Shown: positions 1 to 5,043 of the stretch, one piece after another
How the letters are laid out: every line of letters begins with the position of its first letter
Numbering within the stretch: the first letter of the stretch is position 1
Assembly: GCA_019348515.1 (NCBI GenBank)
Contig: JAHWJF010000279.1
Location: 1-5,514, forward strand
Reading direction: 5' to 3'
Length of the DNA stretch: 5,514 bases
Origin: Chloroflexota bacterium
GTDB taxonomy: Bacteria; Chloroflexota; Chloroflexia; Thermomicrobiales; UBA6265
The notes under the pieces: generated by a model
The model's database searches: none
What the model was told of the DNA's origin: nothing
The model's input: the letters and a program-made list of their open reading frames with translations, nothing else
Translations under genes and position numbers: made by a program

Positions 1-205
1 GCTGCGACGTGGCGTCCACGCCGGCCCGGGCCAGGCACGACGCCACCGCCTCCTTCCTCAAGGGCAAGGCCTCGGGGCCGAAACGGCGCAAGCGGGCCGC
101 GGGGGGCCTATGGGGCGGGAGGGCCGGGGCGGGCAACCGGGGCCGAGCGCGCCCGGTGGGCGGGGGGGGCGGGGCGGACCGGCCGCGCCCGGTTCGGCGC
201 CAATG
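1..205. other. Extremely GC-rich left-edge segment, composition break near 205
   Basis: This segment is almost pure G and C, with long G runs on the plus strand at about 100-180, while the adjoining 206-330 is AT-rich. Part of the contrast is explained by amino-acid content: Pro/Gly/Arg codons on the left, Asn/Lys/Ser codons on the right, all within the minus-strand ORF that crosses the boundary. From 1 to about 95 the sequence is less repetitive. It is open in one plus frame (entering from the left edge) and one minus frame (leaving at the left edge), both with nearly all third bases G or C, and I cannot decide between them. Lower base accuracy here is possible. Confidence 0.5.
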
Positions 206-465
206 TAAGTGGCATCACTCGAATTACTATTCTTATTCTTGATCTTCTTCTTCTCGGCCTCAGACTCTTTCTTCTTCCCCTTACCGTTCTTGCTCTTCCC
301 ATTACCGTTGCTATTGTTGTTGCTCTGGGCAACTACCTCGCCGAGTCCCAGGGACCCGAGCAAGGCCAACCCGGCGACGCTAAGTGAGCCCAACACACCA
401 CGCCGATCACCGGCGCTTGTGAGAACCTTCAACGATTGATCGAAGCGGCTTTCGTCCTCAATCAT
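58..465 (-). CDS. Small exported protein: Tat-like signal, Asn/Lys linker, degenerate collagen-like tail
   Basis: No enzymatic function is recognisable. The 135-residue protein has an RR pair at residues 21-22 followed by a hydrophobic stretch (23-42) and a possible cleavage site near VVA-Q (46/47), which resembles a twin-arginine signal. Residues 48-82 are a low-complexity Asn/Ser/Gly/Lys/Glu linker. From residue 93 to 134 there are 14 consecutive triplets whose second residue is always Pro or Ala and whose first residue is Gly five times, Arg six, Cys two and Ser one: a collagen Gly-X-Y register with most glycines replaced. I chose the ATG at 465, which has GGAAG just upstream; a TTG at 474 in the same frame would add three residues. 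The stop at 58 may not be the natural one if the tail holds base errors. The N-terminal half is the safer part of the call. tatA, which could serve its export, lies 1.3 kb away. Confidence 0.6.
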   Translation of the reverse strand: MIEDESRFDQSLKVLTSAGDRRGVLGSLSVAGLALLGSLGLGEVVAQSNNNSNGNGKSKNGKGKKKESEAEKKKIKNKNSNSSDATYIGAEPGAAGPPRPPRPPGALGPGCPPRPSRPIGPPRPACAVSAPRPCP

Positions 466-512
466 GGCTTCCAATCGGCACTCTACTGGCGAGCGCGCAA
501 CCCGTTGAGGAA

Positions 513-551
513 CCCCGTCGAACTAACGCGGGGGCACCACCGAAACCCCGC
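513..551 (-). promoter_or_regulatory. Two mutually exclusive GC stems in the leader of the collagen-like gene
   Basis: On the minus strand three blocks follow each other: GCGGGG (551-546), then CCCCCGC (534-528), then CGGGG (517-513). The middle block can pair with the first (6 bp, loop of 12) or with the third (5 bp, loop of 11), but not both. This is the minimal geometry of an attenuator-like switch and lies 48-86 nt upstream of the ATG at 465. No U-tract follows either stem, and such pairings are easy to find by chance in GC-rich DNA. Confidence 0.2.
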
Positions 552-597
552 ACCGCGCAGACGTTTCGCCGCGCGAAGGACTCGGGGAAATCGCTAC

Positions 598-627
598 ATC
601 ATGACGCATATTCCGCAGATGTTTCAA
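598..627 (-). promoter_or_regulatory. Weak sigma70-like promoter candidate for the gene at 465
   Basis: On the minus strand TTGAAA (627-622) is followed after 18 bp by CATGAT (603-598), giving 5 of 6 and 4 of 6 matches to the -35 and -10 consensus. It would give a leader of roughly 125 nt that contains the competing stems at 551-513. Nothing else supports it. Confidence 0.15.
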
Positions 628-821
628 CTATTCCGATAACATAAAGGCCCCTAGTGTCATCGATTGGCGCCACATAAGCCGCTTATTAGATCGTCAGTTG
701 CGGTGATTACGAAGCCGTTTACATGGGGGTTCTACTCATGTGACTACCGCAAAAATGAGGATCGAGTCCGCGCCGGGAGCACGGCATCCTTGGTGAGTCG
801 TCTTCGTGCCAGCGCGACGAC

Positions 822-843
822 GGCCCCGGATGGTTCCGGGACC
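822..843 (-). terminator. Imperfect stem-loop downstream of the Asp-rich protein gene
   Basis: Two 9-base arms (822-830 and 835-843) pair at 8 of 9 positions around a 4-base loop, about 83 nt past the stop codon of the gene ending at 926. No T-run follows on the minus strand, so intrinsic termination is doubtful. It could equally be an RNA 3'-end stabiliser or chance in GC-rich DNA. Confidence 0.25.
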
Positions 844-925
844 GTCCTCCTGGTCACGACTACTCGTCGGTGTGCAGATCGAGAGACCGCGTGAATTCGT
901 TCAGACGCTAGGGACTGGGCATCTT

Positions 926-1444
926 TCAGCCGCGGCCCTTTTCGACTACCTTCGCTGTGCTCCGGTTATCGTTGCGGTTGATGATGGTGATGTCCTCTCC
1001 ATCCTTGCCAGCATTCGTATCGTCGTCGTCACTTTGCGAATCGTCATCAGATGCGTTGGCCGACCCCTCGTCGCCACCATCGGCAGTGGCGACCGGCGGC
1101 CCAAGCTCCAACGAAACCGTGACATCAGTTGGGTAGTCGATAGCGCCGCCATTGATTTCGGCTGACCCGGCAACGTCGCCGGTGGCGATGGAGTTGCCCG
1201 TATTTTCACCGGTGATGATCTGGCCGATATTGACCTCGCCGCCCGTTGTGGCTGAGGCAACACCCCCGTTACTCGCTTCAGCCGCCTGTGGCTCCGTCGT
1301 GGACGGCTGAGCACTCGCGGCGGGAATACGCGCGCTCGCGCCCGTGAGTGCAACTACCGCAGCGATTCCAACTCGGATCAATGCACCACGGACCCCTGCC
1401 GCGCGTGGCGCAGCGCCAGTACTCGCATTGCCGGGTGGCTGCAT
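926..1444 (-). CDS. Secreted Asp-rich protein of unknown function, 172 aa
   Basis: I do not recognise the family. A long positively charged N-region (Arg at 14, 19 and 24) is followed by a hydrophobic core (about 25-38) and an AxA-type signal peptidase site, ASA-QP, with cleavage expected after residue 45. The mature part begins with a Ser/Thr/Ala-rich stretch. A Gly/Asn/Thr-rich section with beta-strand character follows (67-117, including NIGQIITGENTGNSIATGDV), then an acidic segment (133-142 is mostly Asp) and a short VKV-like tail ending in basic residues. There is no transmembrane anchor after the signal and no LPxTG motif. The ATG at 1444 is well supported by GGAGG five bases upstream (1450-1454). 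The Asp-rich part could bind calcium or other cations, but that is inference. It follows tatA on the same strand, separated by a strong stem-loop, so it is probably a separate transcription unit. Confidence 0.75.
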   Translation of the reverse strand: MQPPGNASTGAAPRAAGVRGALIRVGIAAVVALTGASARIPAASAQPSTTEPQAAEASNGGVASATTGGEVNIGQIITGENTGNSIATGDVAGSAEINGGAIDYPTDVTVSLELGPPVATADGGDEGSANASDDDSQSDDDDTNAGKDGEDITIINRNDNRSTAKVVEKGRG

Positions 1445-1592
1445 GAGCCCCTCCCTCGAATCTCATTGGTGGCTGCCCTACACGGACCATGGAGTAGTCC
1501 GGCGGCAGCCCGCTTCGGGAGGCGGGGCTCTCCTTGCATACCGAACGTACATCGGCGGTGGCGGGCGCGCGCCGCACACGGACCCCCGGAAG

Positions 1593-1608
1593 TCCCAATG
1601 CGTTGGGA
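1593..1608. repeat. Short perfect inverted repeat, possible operator
   Basis: TCCCAA and TTGGGA face each other across four bases, giving a 6-bp dyad about 150 bp upstream of the ATG at 1444. The position fits an operator for the Asp-rich protein gene, but a dyad this short may be chance. Confidence 0.25.
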
Positions 1609-1670
1609 TCGCGCCACCTGCCCGAATCCCGGCACCAGTGGGAAGATTGGCGCCTGGCACCACACGCGAA

Positions 1671-1696
1671 GAGGCCCGGGCATCGACCCGGGCCTC
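1671..1696 (-). terminator. Perfect 10-bp stem-loop after tatA
   Basis: GAGGCCCGGG (1671-1680) pairs perfectly with CCCGGGCCTC (1687-1696) around a six-base loop, about 50 nt beyond the tatA stop. On the minus strand the stem is followed by TTCGCG rather than a clean T-run, so it is a terminator-like element of the weak-tail kind that is common in high-GC bacteria. It is the strongest hairpin in the window and probably marks the end of the tatA transcript. Confidence 0.55.
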
Positions 1697-1747
1697 AGAA
1701 CGCTTGATTGACGCCGCCTCGTTCGTCACGAGGTCGTGGGTGAGATG

Positions 1748-2053
1748 CTAGATCGCGTCGCGCGAACTCGCTCCAGTGCGAACCTCTTCGACCCGCACCG
1801 TCTCGCCAGTCTCGTCGACCGTCTCCTCAGCCGTCACCACTCGTACGCCGTCGGCGTCCGAGCGCAGGGTCTCCTCCGTCGCGGTCCCGGTGGTCCTAGT
1901 CGTTGCCGGCACCACAGGTGCCTGCGCTTCCTCGCGGAACTCCTTCACCCCTTGACCAAGCGATTTTGCGATTTCCGGCAGTTTGCCCGCACCGAAGATG
2001 ATCATGATGATCACCAGGACGATAACGAGCTCTTGCCAACCGAGACCAGCCAT
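1748..2053 (-). CDS. tatA: Sec-independent (twin-arginine) protein translocase subunit TatA
   Basis: TatA forms the size-adjustable channel through which TatC-bound folded proteins with RR signal peptides cross the cytoplasmic membrane. The 101-residue product shows the full family layout: a short N-terminus with Trp6 and Glu8, one membrane helix (about 7-20), the Phe20-Gly21 hinge, and an amphipathic helix (22-41) containing KLPEIAKSLGQGVKEF. A variable polar tail follows. The FG hinge and the KLPEIAKSLG form favour TatA over TatB. The tail of about 60 residues is acidic and rich in Glu, Thr and Val. The ATG at 2053 has a strong GGAGG six bases upstream (2060-2064). A small CCCC-GTC-GGGG hairpin sits beside that site (2064-2074). 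No tatC is in the window. The gene lies 104 bp downstream of the transpeptidase gene and could be co-transcribed with it. Confidence 0.95.
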   Translation of the reverse strand: MAGLGWQELVIVLVIIMIIFGAGKLPEIAKSLGQGVKEFREEAQAPVVPATTRTTGTATEETLRSDADGVRVVTAEETVDETGETVRVEEVRTGASSRDAI

Positions 2054-2157
2054 GATTGTCCTCCCCCGACGGGGTTTCGCCGTGCATCAGTGCCCGCGGG
2101 ATCGGGCGATCATTGCGTGCAGCGGTCTTTCTACCACGAACTGGTCGTGCCGCGCCG

Positions 2158-3789
2158 CTATGGAGTGATTTCGACCCGCATCCCGACCGCGGACCACTGG
2201 TACATCCAGTCCGCCACGTCCATCGGCAAATTGACGCACCCGTGGCTCATCGGGGTGCCAAAATTGTTGTGCCAGTACGTGCCGTGAATAGCATGTCCGC
2301 GATCGGTGAAATACAACACGTCAGGAACATCAGGGACGTTGTAGTACTCCCCGCCCAGCACCCCCTCCATGGTCTGCGATTCCAGCTTGGAGAGGACCCG
2401 GTAGCTACCGGGAGGCGTGGCGAACTTGGCCGTGCCCGTGCTGACATGCCCCTGCCAAAGCACCTGGTCGCCCTGGTAAGCCCAGAGATACTGGAGCGTG
2501 ATGTTGATGAGCACCCATTTCTCGCCATTGGGATCAGCCGGCACGCCGCTGACGGTCGCCGCCGGCGGCGGGGTGAAGAGCTCTTCGCTGTAGACCGGGA
2601 GCTCCCCCTGCGCGCTGGGGGTGGTATCGAGACGCAGGCGCTCGACCATCATCTTCCCGATGGGAACAATCGCCGGATTCTCGCCGGCGCGCTGGGCGAG
2701 TTTGCCGCGTTCGAAGACCTGATAGGTGACACCATCGATCTTGTAGGGCTCGGTGAGCGGGTTGCCGAGGTACGTCGCCCCACCCGTCGCCTCCCAAAAC
2801 GCCTTGAACTCACCAGCGACCGCATGGCTCGTCTCCGGCACGAATTGCCACGTCGGGGAGTCGGGACGCTCCACCGGTTGCAACGGCGCCCAGGCGCGCG
2901 CCACAAGCGCGGCCTCATTCGCGGCGGCGCTGCCGCTGCCGGACGCCCGGCGCAGCACGAACGGCTGTAGCTGGCGCCCGAGATCGCCGAAATGCACGAC
3001 CACGCCGTTCGGGTCGTCGGGGTGGTATTCGAACCGCCCGTAGTCGTAGTACTGGACGACCCGGCCATTCTCCTGAATCTCTGGAGTCAGCGGATTGCCC
3101 CACGACGCGGCTCCGCCCCAGGCACGCCAGCTATCGAGGAACACGCCATCGACGGCGTGCCCGGTTTCAGGGATATAGACGGTCCTCGGTGGAGCCCAAT
3201 CCACGTAACCGGGTGGTGGTCCGGACGGAGGCGGCGCCAACCATGGGCTGGTGACCAACTCGGCAACATCCTCGTCTGGCACCGCGGCCGTCATCCCATC
3301 GGTCGTCGCTTGAGGCGCCGCCGCTTGCCCCGGCGCAATCGGTTGGCCATTGGCGTCGTACGAAACGGCCAGACCGGTCGCGGGATCGATGAGATTGCCG
3401 GCGGCATCGAAGTAGAGTCCGGAGGCCGCGTCGATCGGCGCTCCGTCGGCTCCGATTGCCAGCGGCGCGCCCGTGACAGGGTCGATCATATTGCCGTTGG
3501 CGTCGTAGGATGGCGCAGCGGCAGCCGGTGCGGCCTCGACCCAACCGTCGCCAGTGTCACCTTCCCAGACATCAGCAATCGTTTGATCGACGACGTCGCC
3601 GATGTCGGTCATCTGACTGTTGGCGGCGGGATCGACCCACTCCCCCTCGCTCTGCGCGCTCGCCGCCCGCGGCAGGACCACACTGCCGGCGCCGCTGAGT
3701 AGCGTCGAGCATGTGAGCACGACGGCGATGGCGAGCCGCCCCCTCCGTGGCCGAACGCTCCCCGCTCCCCCTCGACACCCACCGGTCAT
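2158..3789 (-). CDS. Secreted L,D-transpeptidase (YkuD) with tandem surface modules
   Basis: L,D-transpeptidases form 3-3 cross-links in peptidoglycan or attach proteins to it, outside the membrane. The 543-residue call (numbered from the ATG at 3789) has an Arg-rich N-region and hydrophobic core, with signal cleavage near AASA-Q (45/46). Four DAxGxxID repeats (about 96-154) and a Pro-rich linker (about 183-195) follow. Then come two homologous modules, each with ET(G/S)HAV.G.F...W...GG....GNPLT (about 205-273 and 313-385). The YkuD domain ends the protein (about 423-543), with HGTYWHNN (His502) and SHGCVNL (catalytic Cys518). All expected catalytic residues are present. I chose the ATG at 3789 because AAGGGGG precedes it by five bases; an ATG at 3804 and a GTG at 3879 are in frame but have no ribosome site. 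The cysteine in the signal core (VLTC) is a poor lipobox. The modules resemble LGFP-type wall-binding repeats, but I cannot assign them firmly. Confidence 0.92.
   Translation of the reverse strand: MTGGCRGGAGSVRPRRGRLAIAVVLTCSTLLSGAGSVVLPRAASAQSEGEWVDPAANSQMTDIGDVVDQTIADVWEGDTGDGWVEAAPAAAAPSYDANGNMIDPVTGAPLAIGADGAPIDAASGLYFDAAGNLIDPATGLAVSYDANGQPIAPGQAAAPQATTDGMTAAVPDEDVAELVTSPWLAPPPSGPPPGYVDWAPPRTVYIPETGHAVDGVFLDSWRAWGGAASWGNPLTPEIQENGRVVQYYDYGRFEYHPDDPNGVVVHFGDLGRQLQPFVLRRASGSGSAAANEAALVARAWAPLQPVERPDSPTWQFVPETSHAVAGEFKAFWEATGGATYLGNPLTEPYKIDGVTYQVFERGKLAQRAGENPAIVPIGKMMVERLRLDTTPSAQGELPVYSEELFTPPPAATVSGVPADPNGEKWVLINITLQYLWAYQGDQVLWQGHVSTGTAKFATPPGSYRVLSKLESQTMEGVLGGEYYNVPDVPDVLYFTDRGHAIHGTYWHNNFGTPMSHGCVNLPMDVADWMYQWSAVGMRVEITP
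3328..3504 (-). repeat. Four DAxGxxID peptide repeats inside the transpeptidase
   Basis: Four units spaced 15-17 residues apart share the pattern D-A-x-G-x-x-I-D-P-x-T-G, with units 2 and 4 more diverged. The glycine of each unit is at residues 99, 116, 131 and 148 of the 543-residue protein. At DNA level the first and last units still share GGCGTCGTA next to G-rich flanks, which suggests internal duplication. The role is unknown; the spacing and Asp/Asn/Gly content would suit turns or a cation-binding solenoid. Confidence 0.6.
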
Positions 3790-3794
3790 CGGCG

Positions 3795-3801
3795 CCCCCT
3801 T
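3795..3801 (-). promoter_or_regulatory. Ribosome binding site deciding the transpeptidase start
   Basis: AAGGGGG on the minus strand ends five bases before the ATG at 3789. Neither upstream in-frame start (3804 ATG, 3879 GTG) has a purine-rich site at a usable distance, so this site favours the shorter protein, whose signal peptide is also of more usual length. Confidence 0.5.
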
Positions 3802-3957
3802 CATCGCATTCGTGATGGACCCAACCGCCGGCTCGAGCCCAACCTTCGAGCGCGGTGGTTGCCGCTTTCGGTACGTCACTCGGCGGGGAAGAAACGCACG
3901 GCACGGGATAGGTATTCAGAGTCGCAGTCTAGCGAACACGCGGATTCGCCGCAAACC

Positions 3958-3983
3958 TCTGTGACAGTACGTACAGGCACAGA
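3958..3983. promoter_or_regulatory. 26-bp imperfect palindrome upstream of the transpeptidase gene
   Basis: Eleven of 13 base pairs match across the centre GTACGTAC, with outer arms TCTGTG and CACAGA. The site lies in the nadC-transpeptidase gap, directly upstream of a weak TTGCGG/TAGACT promoter-like pair (3954-3949 and 3931-3926, 17-bp spacer) on the minus strand. This is the geometry of a dimeric regulator's operator. It could instead act as a hairpin at the end of the nadC transcript, although it has no T-run. Confidence 0.35.
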
Positions 3984-4045
3984 CGATCGAAGCGTCGGTT
4001 TTGGGACTGAAGTACCGAAGTTCCCTGCCCATGGGACACGAATCG

Positions 4046-4972
4046 TCATTTTCTTGGAGGGTTTCTTGGAGGATCCTCCCGGTCCGGACTGAGATCGAGA
4101 TCAAGGCTGATGTCGAGCGCGGGCGCGGAGTGTGTCAACGCCCCGACAGAGATGAGGTCGACTCCGGTCGCGGCGATCTCGGCGACAGTCTCGAGCGTCA
4201 CCCCACCCGAGGCTTCCAAGAGCGCGCGGCCATCGGCGAGTGCGACGGCCCTCTGCAGCGCCGCCACGTCCATATTGTCGAGCAGCACAACATCCGCACC
4301 CGCCTCGAGCGCTTGCGCCAGCTCATCGAGCGTCGTCACTTCGATCTCGATGCGCAAGGTGTGGGGGGCGTCTTGACGGGCCAGCGAGACGGCACACGCG
4401 ACCCGGTTCTTGCCGCCGATTGCGGCGAGGTGGTTATCCTTGATCAACACGCCGTCGGTCAATCCGAACCGGTGGTTGTGACCTCCACCATGCCGAACCG
4501 CGGCCTTTTCCAGTGATCGTAGGCCGGGCGTCGTCTTGCGGGTATCGACGATGCGCGCCTTCGTGCCCCGGACGGCGGCGACGTAACGCGCGGTGATAGT
4601 CGCCACGCCGGAGAGACGCTGCAAGAGATTCAGCGCAATTCGCTCTGCGGCGAGCAAACTCCTGGCGGATCCTTCAACGCTGGCGATCGACGTCATCGCC
4701 GCCACCGCGGCACCGTCGGCGACGAGCGGGGTGAAGATCGTTGTGGGATCGACGCGGCGAAACACCTCGCCCGCGACCTCAAGTCCCGAGATGACACCAG
4801 GCGCCTTGGCCAGGATCGTGCCTCGCGCGTGTCGCTCCGCTGGAACCGTCAGCGTCGAGGTGACATCGCCGCCGCCGATGTCCTCGGCTAGTGCCAGGTC
4901 GAGGAGGCGAGAAGTCGAGGAGTCGAGCAGGGCGAGGGTGACGGGGGAGGGGAACGAGGGTGACGGGGTCAT
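4046..4972 (-). CDS. nadC: Nicotinate-nucleotide pyrophosphorylase (quinolinate phosphoribosyltransferase)
   Basis: NadC converts quinolinate and PRPP to nicotinate mononucleotide, CO2 and pyrophosphate, the step where the de novo NAD pathway meets salvage. The 308-residue protein shows the N-terminal AEDIGGGDVTS (about 29-39), the signature DTRKTTPGLR (143-152) leading into EKAAVRHGGGHNHR and LIKDNH (to about 181), EIEV (209-212), LLDNM (230-234), EASGG (253-257) and SVGALTHS (275-282). These cover the substrate and PRPP-binding barrel in order, with nothing missing. The ATG at 4972 is the nearest start upstream of the conserved core; an ATG at 4990 would add six residues. Earlier in-frame starts would overlap the acetyltransferase gene in another frame. 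The site upstream of 4972 is weak (CAGG, too close). The first 20 or so residues are encoded by repeat-like DNA, and the tail after the barrel is a short charged extension. nadA and nadB are not in the window. Confidence 0.95.
   Translation of the reverse strand: MTPSPSFPSPVTLALLDSSTSRLLDLALAEDIGGGDVTSTLTVPAERHARGTILAKAPGVISGLEVAGEVFRRVDPTTIFTPLVADGAAVAAMTSIASVEGSARSLLAAERIALNLLQRLSGVATITARYVAAVRGTKARIVDTRKTTPGLRSLEKAAVRHGGGHNHRFGLTDGVLIKDNHLAAIGGKNRVACAVSLARQDAPHTLRIEIEVTTLDELAQALEAGADVVLLDNMDVAALQRAVALADGRALLEASGGVTLETVAEIAATGVDLISVGALTHSAPALDISLDLDLSPDREDPPRNPPRK
4050..4089. repeat. 12-nt tandem duplication and palindromes at the nadC 3' end
   Basis: TTTCTTGGAGG occurs twice with a 12-nt period (4050-4060 and 4062-4072), encoding the repeated Pro-Pro-Arg residues of the NadC tail. 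A perfect palindrome GGAGGATCCTCC (4068-4079) and GTCCGGAC (4082-4089) follow directly. This looks like recent slippage in a dispensable C-terminus. Confidence 0.5.
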
Positions 4973-5038
4973 ACCTGGCCGACTTGGCATCTCGCCGTCT
5001 CGCCGCCTCACTCCTCGACTCCTCGACTCCCGACTCCG
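4898..5038. repeat. Cluster of short direct and inverted GTCGAG-type repeats
   Basis: A perfect 15-bp inverted repeat, AGTCGAGGAGTCGAG (4913-4927) against its complement (5014-5028), encloses about 86 bp. Inside are a 14-bp direct repeat CGAGGGTGACGGGG (4933-4946 and 4955-4968) and an 8-bp tandem TCTCGCCG (4990-5005). Further partial GTCGAGGAG and CGACTCC copies flank the arms. The cluster fills the acetyltransferase-nadC gap and runs into the first codons of nadC. It resembles a dispersed intergenic repeat with hairpin potential, not an insertion sequence; no ORF or target duplication is visible. Confidence 0.6.
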
Positions 5039-5043
5039 TACGC

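Larger units (their letters stand above)
466..925. other. Gene-poor region between the two small secreted-protein genes
   Basis: I see no convincing gene on either strand here. The short open frames have no ribosome site, no recognisable domain and unbiased codon use. The region would hold the promoter and leader of the gene starting at 465 and the 3' flank of the gene ending at 926. It contains a pair of competing GC stems (513-551), a weak promoter-like pair (598-627), an imperfect stem-loop (822-843), and a run of five T on the minus strand (750-754) without a clean hairpin in front of it. No tRNA or other structured RNA was recognised. Confidence 0.5.
1445..1747. other. Intergenic region between tatA and the Asp-rich protein gene
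   Basis: No gene is supported in these 303 bp; the open frames on both strands lack ribosome sites and recognisable content. The region holds the stem-loop that follows tatA (1671-1696). It also has a perfect short inverted repeat TCCCAA-TGCG-TTGGGA (1593-1608), and a bulged GC hairpin (1508-1528) that could lie in the leader of the gene starting at 1444. A minus-strand TATGCA (1540-1535) could be a -10 element but has no acceptable -35 partner. Confidence 0.5.

Noticed and set aside
9..242. Plus-strand ORF with Gly-rich C-terminal half
   Set aside because: Its Gly-rich part is the antisense echo of the Pro-rich minus-strand tail, and the GTG start has no ribosome site. The part at 1-95 might belong to a gene entering from the left, so it is discussed as an edge ambiguity and not called.
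664..894. Plus-strand ORF of 76 residues in the gene-poor region
   Set aside because: There is no ribosome site, no recognisable domain and no codon bias, and it could not be told apart from chance in GC-rich DNA.
2064..2074. Hairpin CCCC-GTC-GGGG next to the tatA ribosome site
   Set aside because: It has a four-pair stem that overlaps the GGAGG core by one base only, so it is too weak to claim translational control.
2056..2970. Long plus-strand ORF of 304 residues
   Set aside because: It is antisense to the transpeptidase gene, shares its third-position GC bias and has no domain; the minus-strand frame carries the complete YkuD signature.
3605..3720. Lipoprotein lipobox in the transpeptidase signal peptide
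   Set aside because: The cysteine follows Leu-Thr and sits in the middle of the hydrophobic core, while an AxA site suited to signal peptidase I lies downstream.
3790..3879. Transpeptidase start at GTG 3879, giving 573 residues
   Set aside because: No ribosome site precedes it, and the extra 30 residues add only an unusual basic leader to an otherwise complete signal peptide.
3916..4104. Minus-strand ORF of 62 residues between nadC and the transpeptidase
   Set aside because: It starts with TTG inside the nadC 3' end, has no ribosome site, and covers the palindromic regulatory region.
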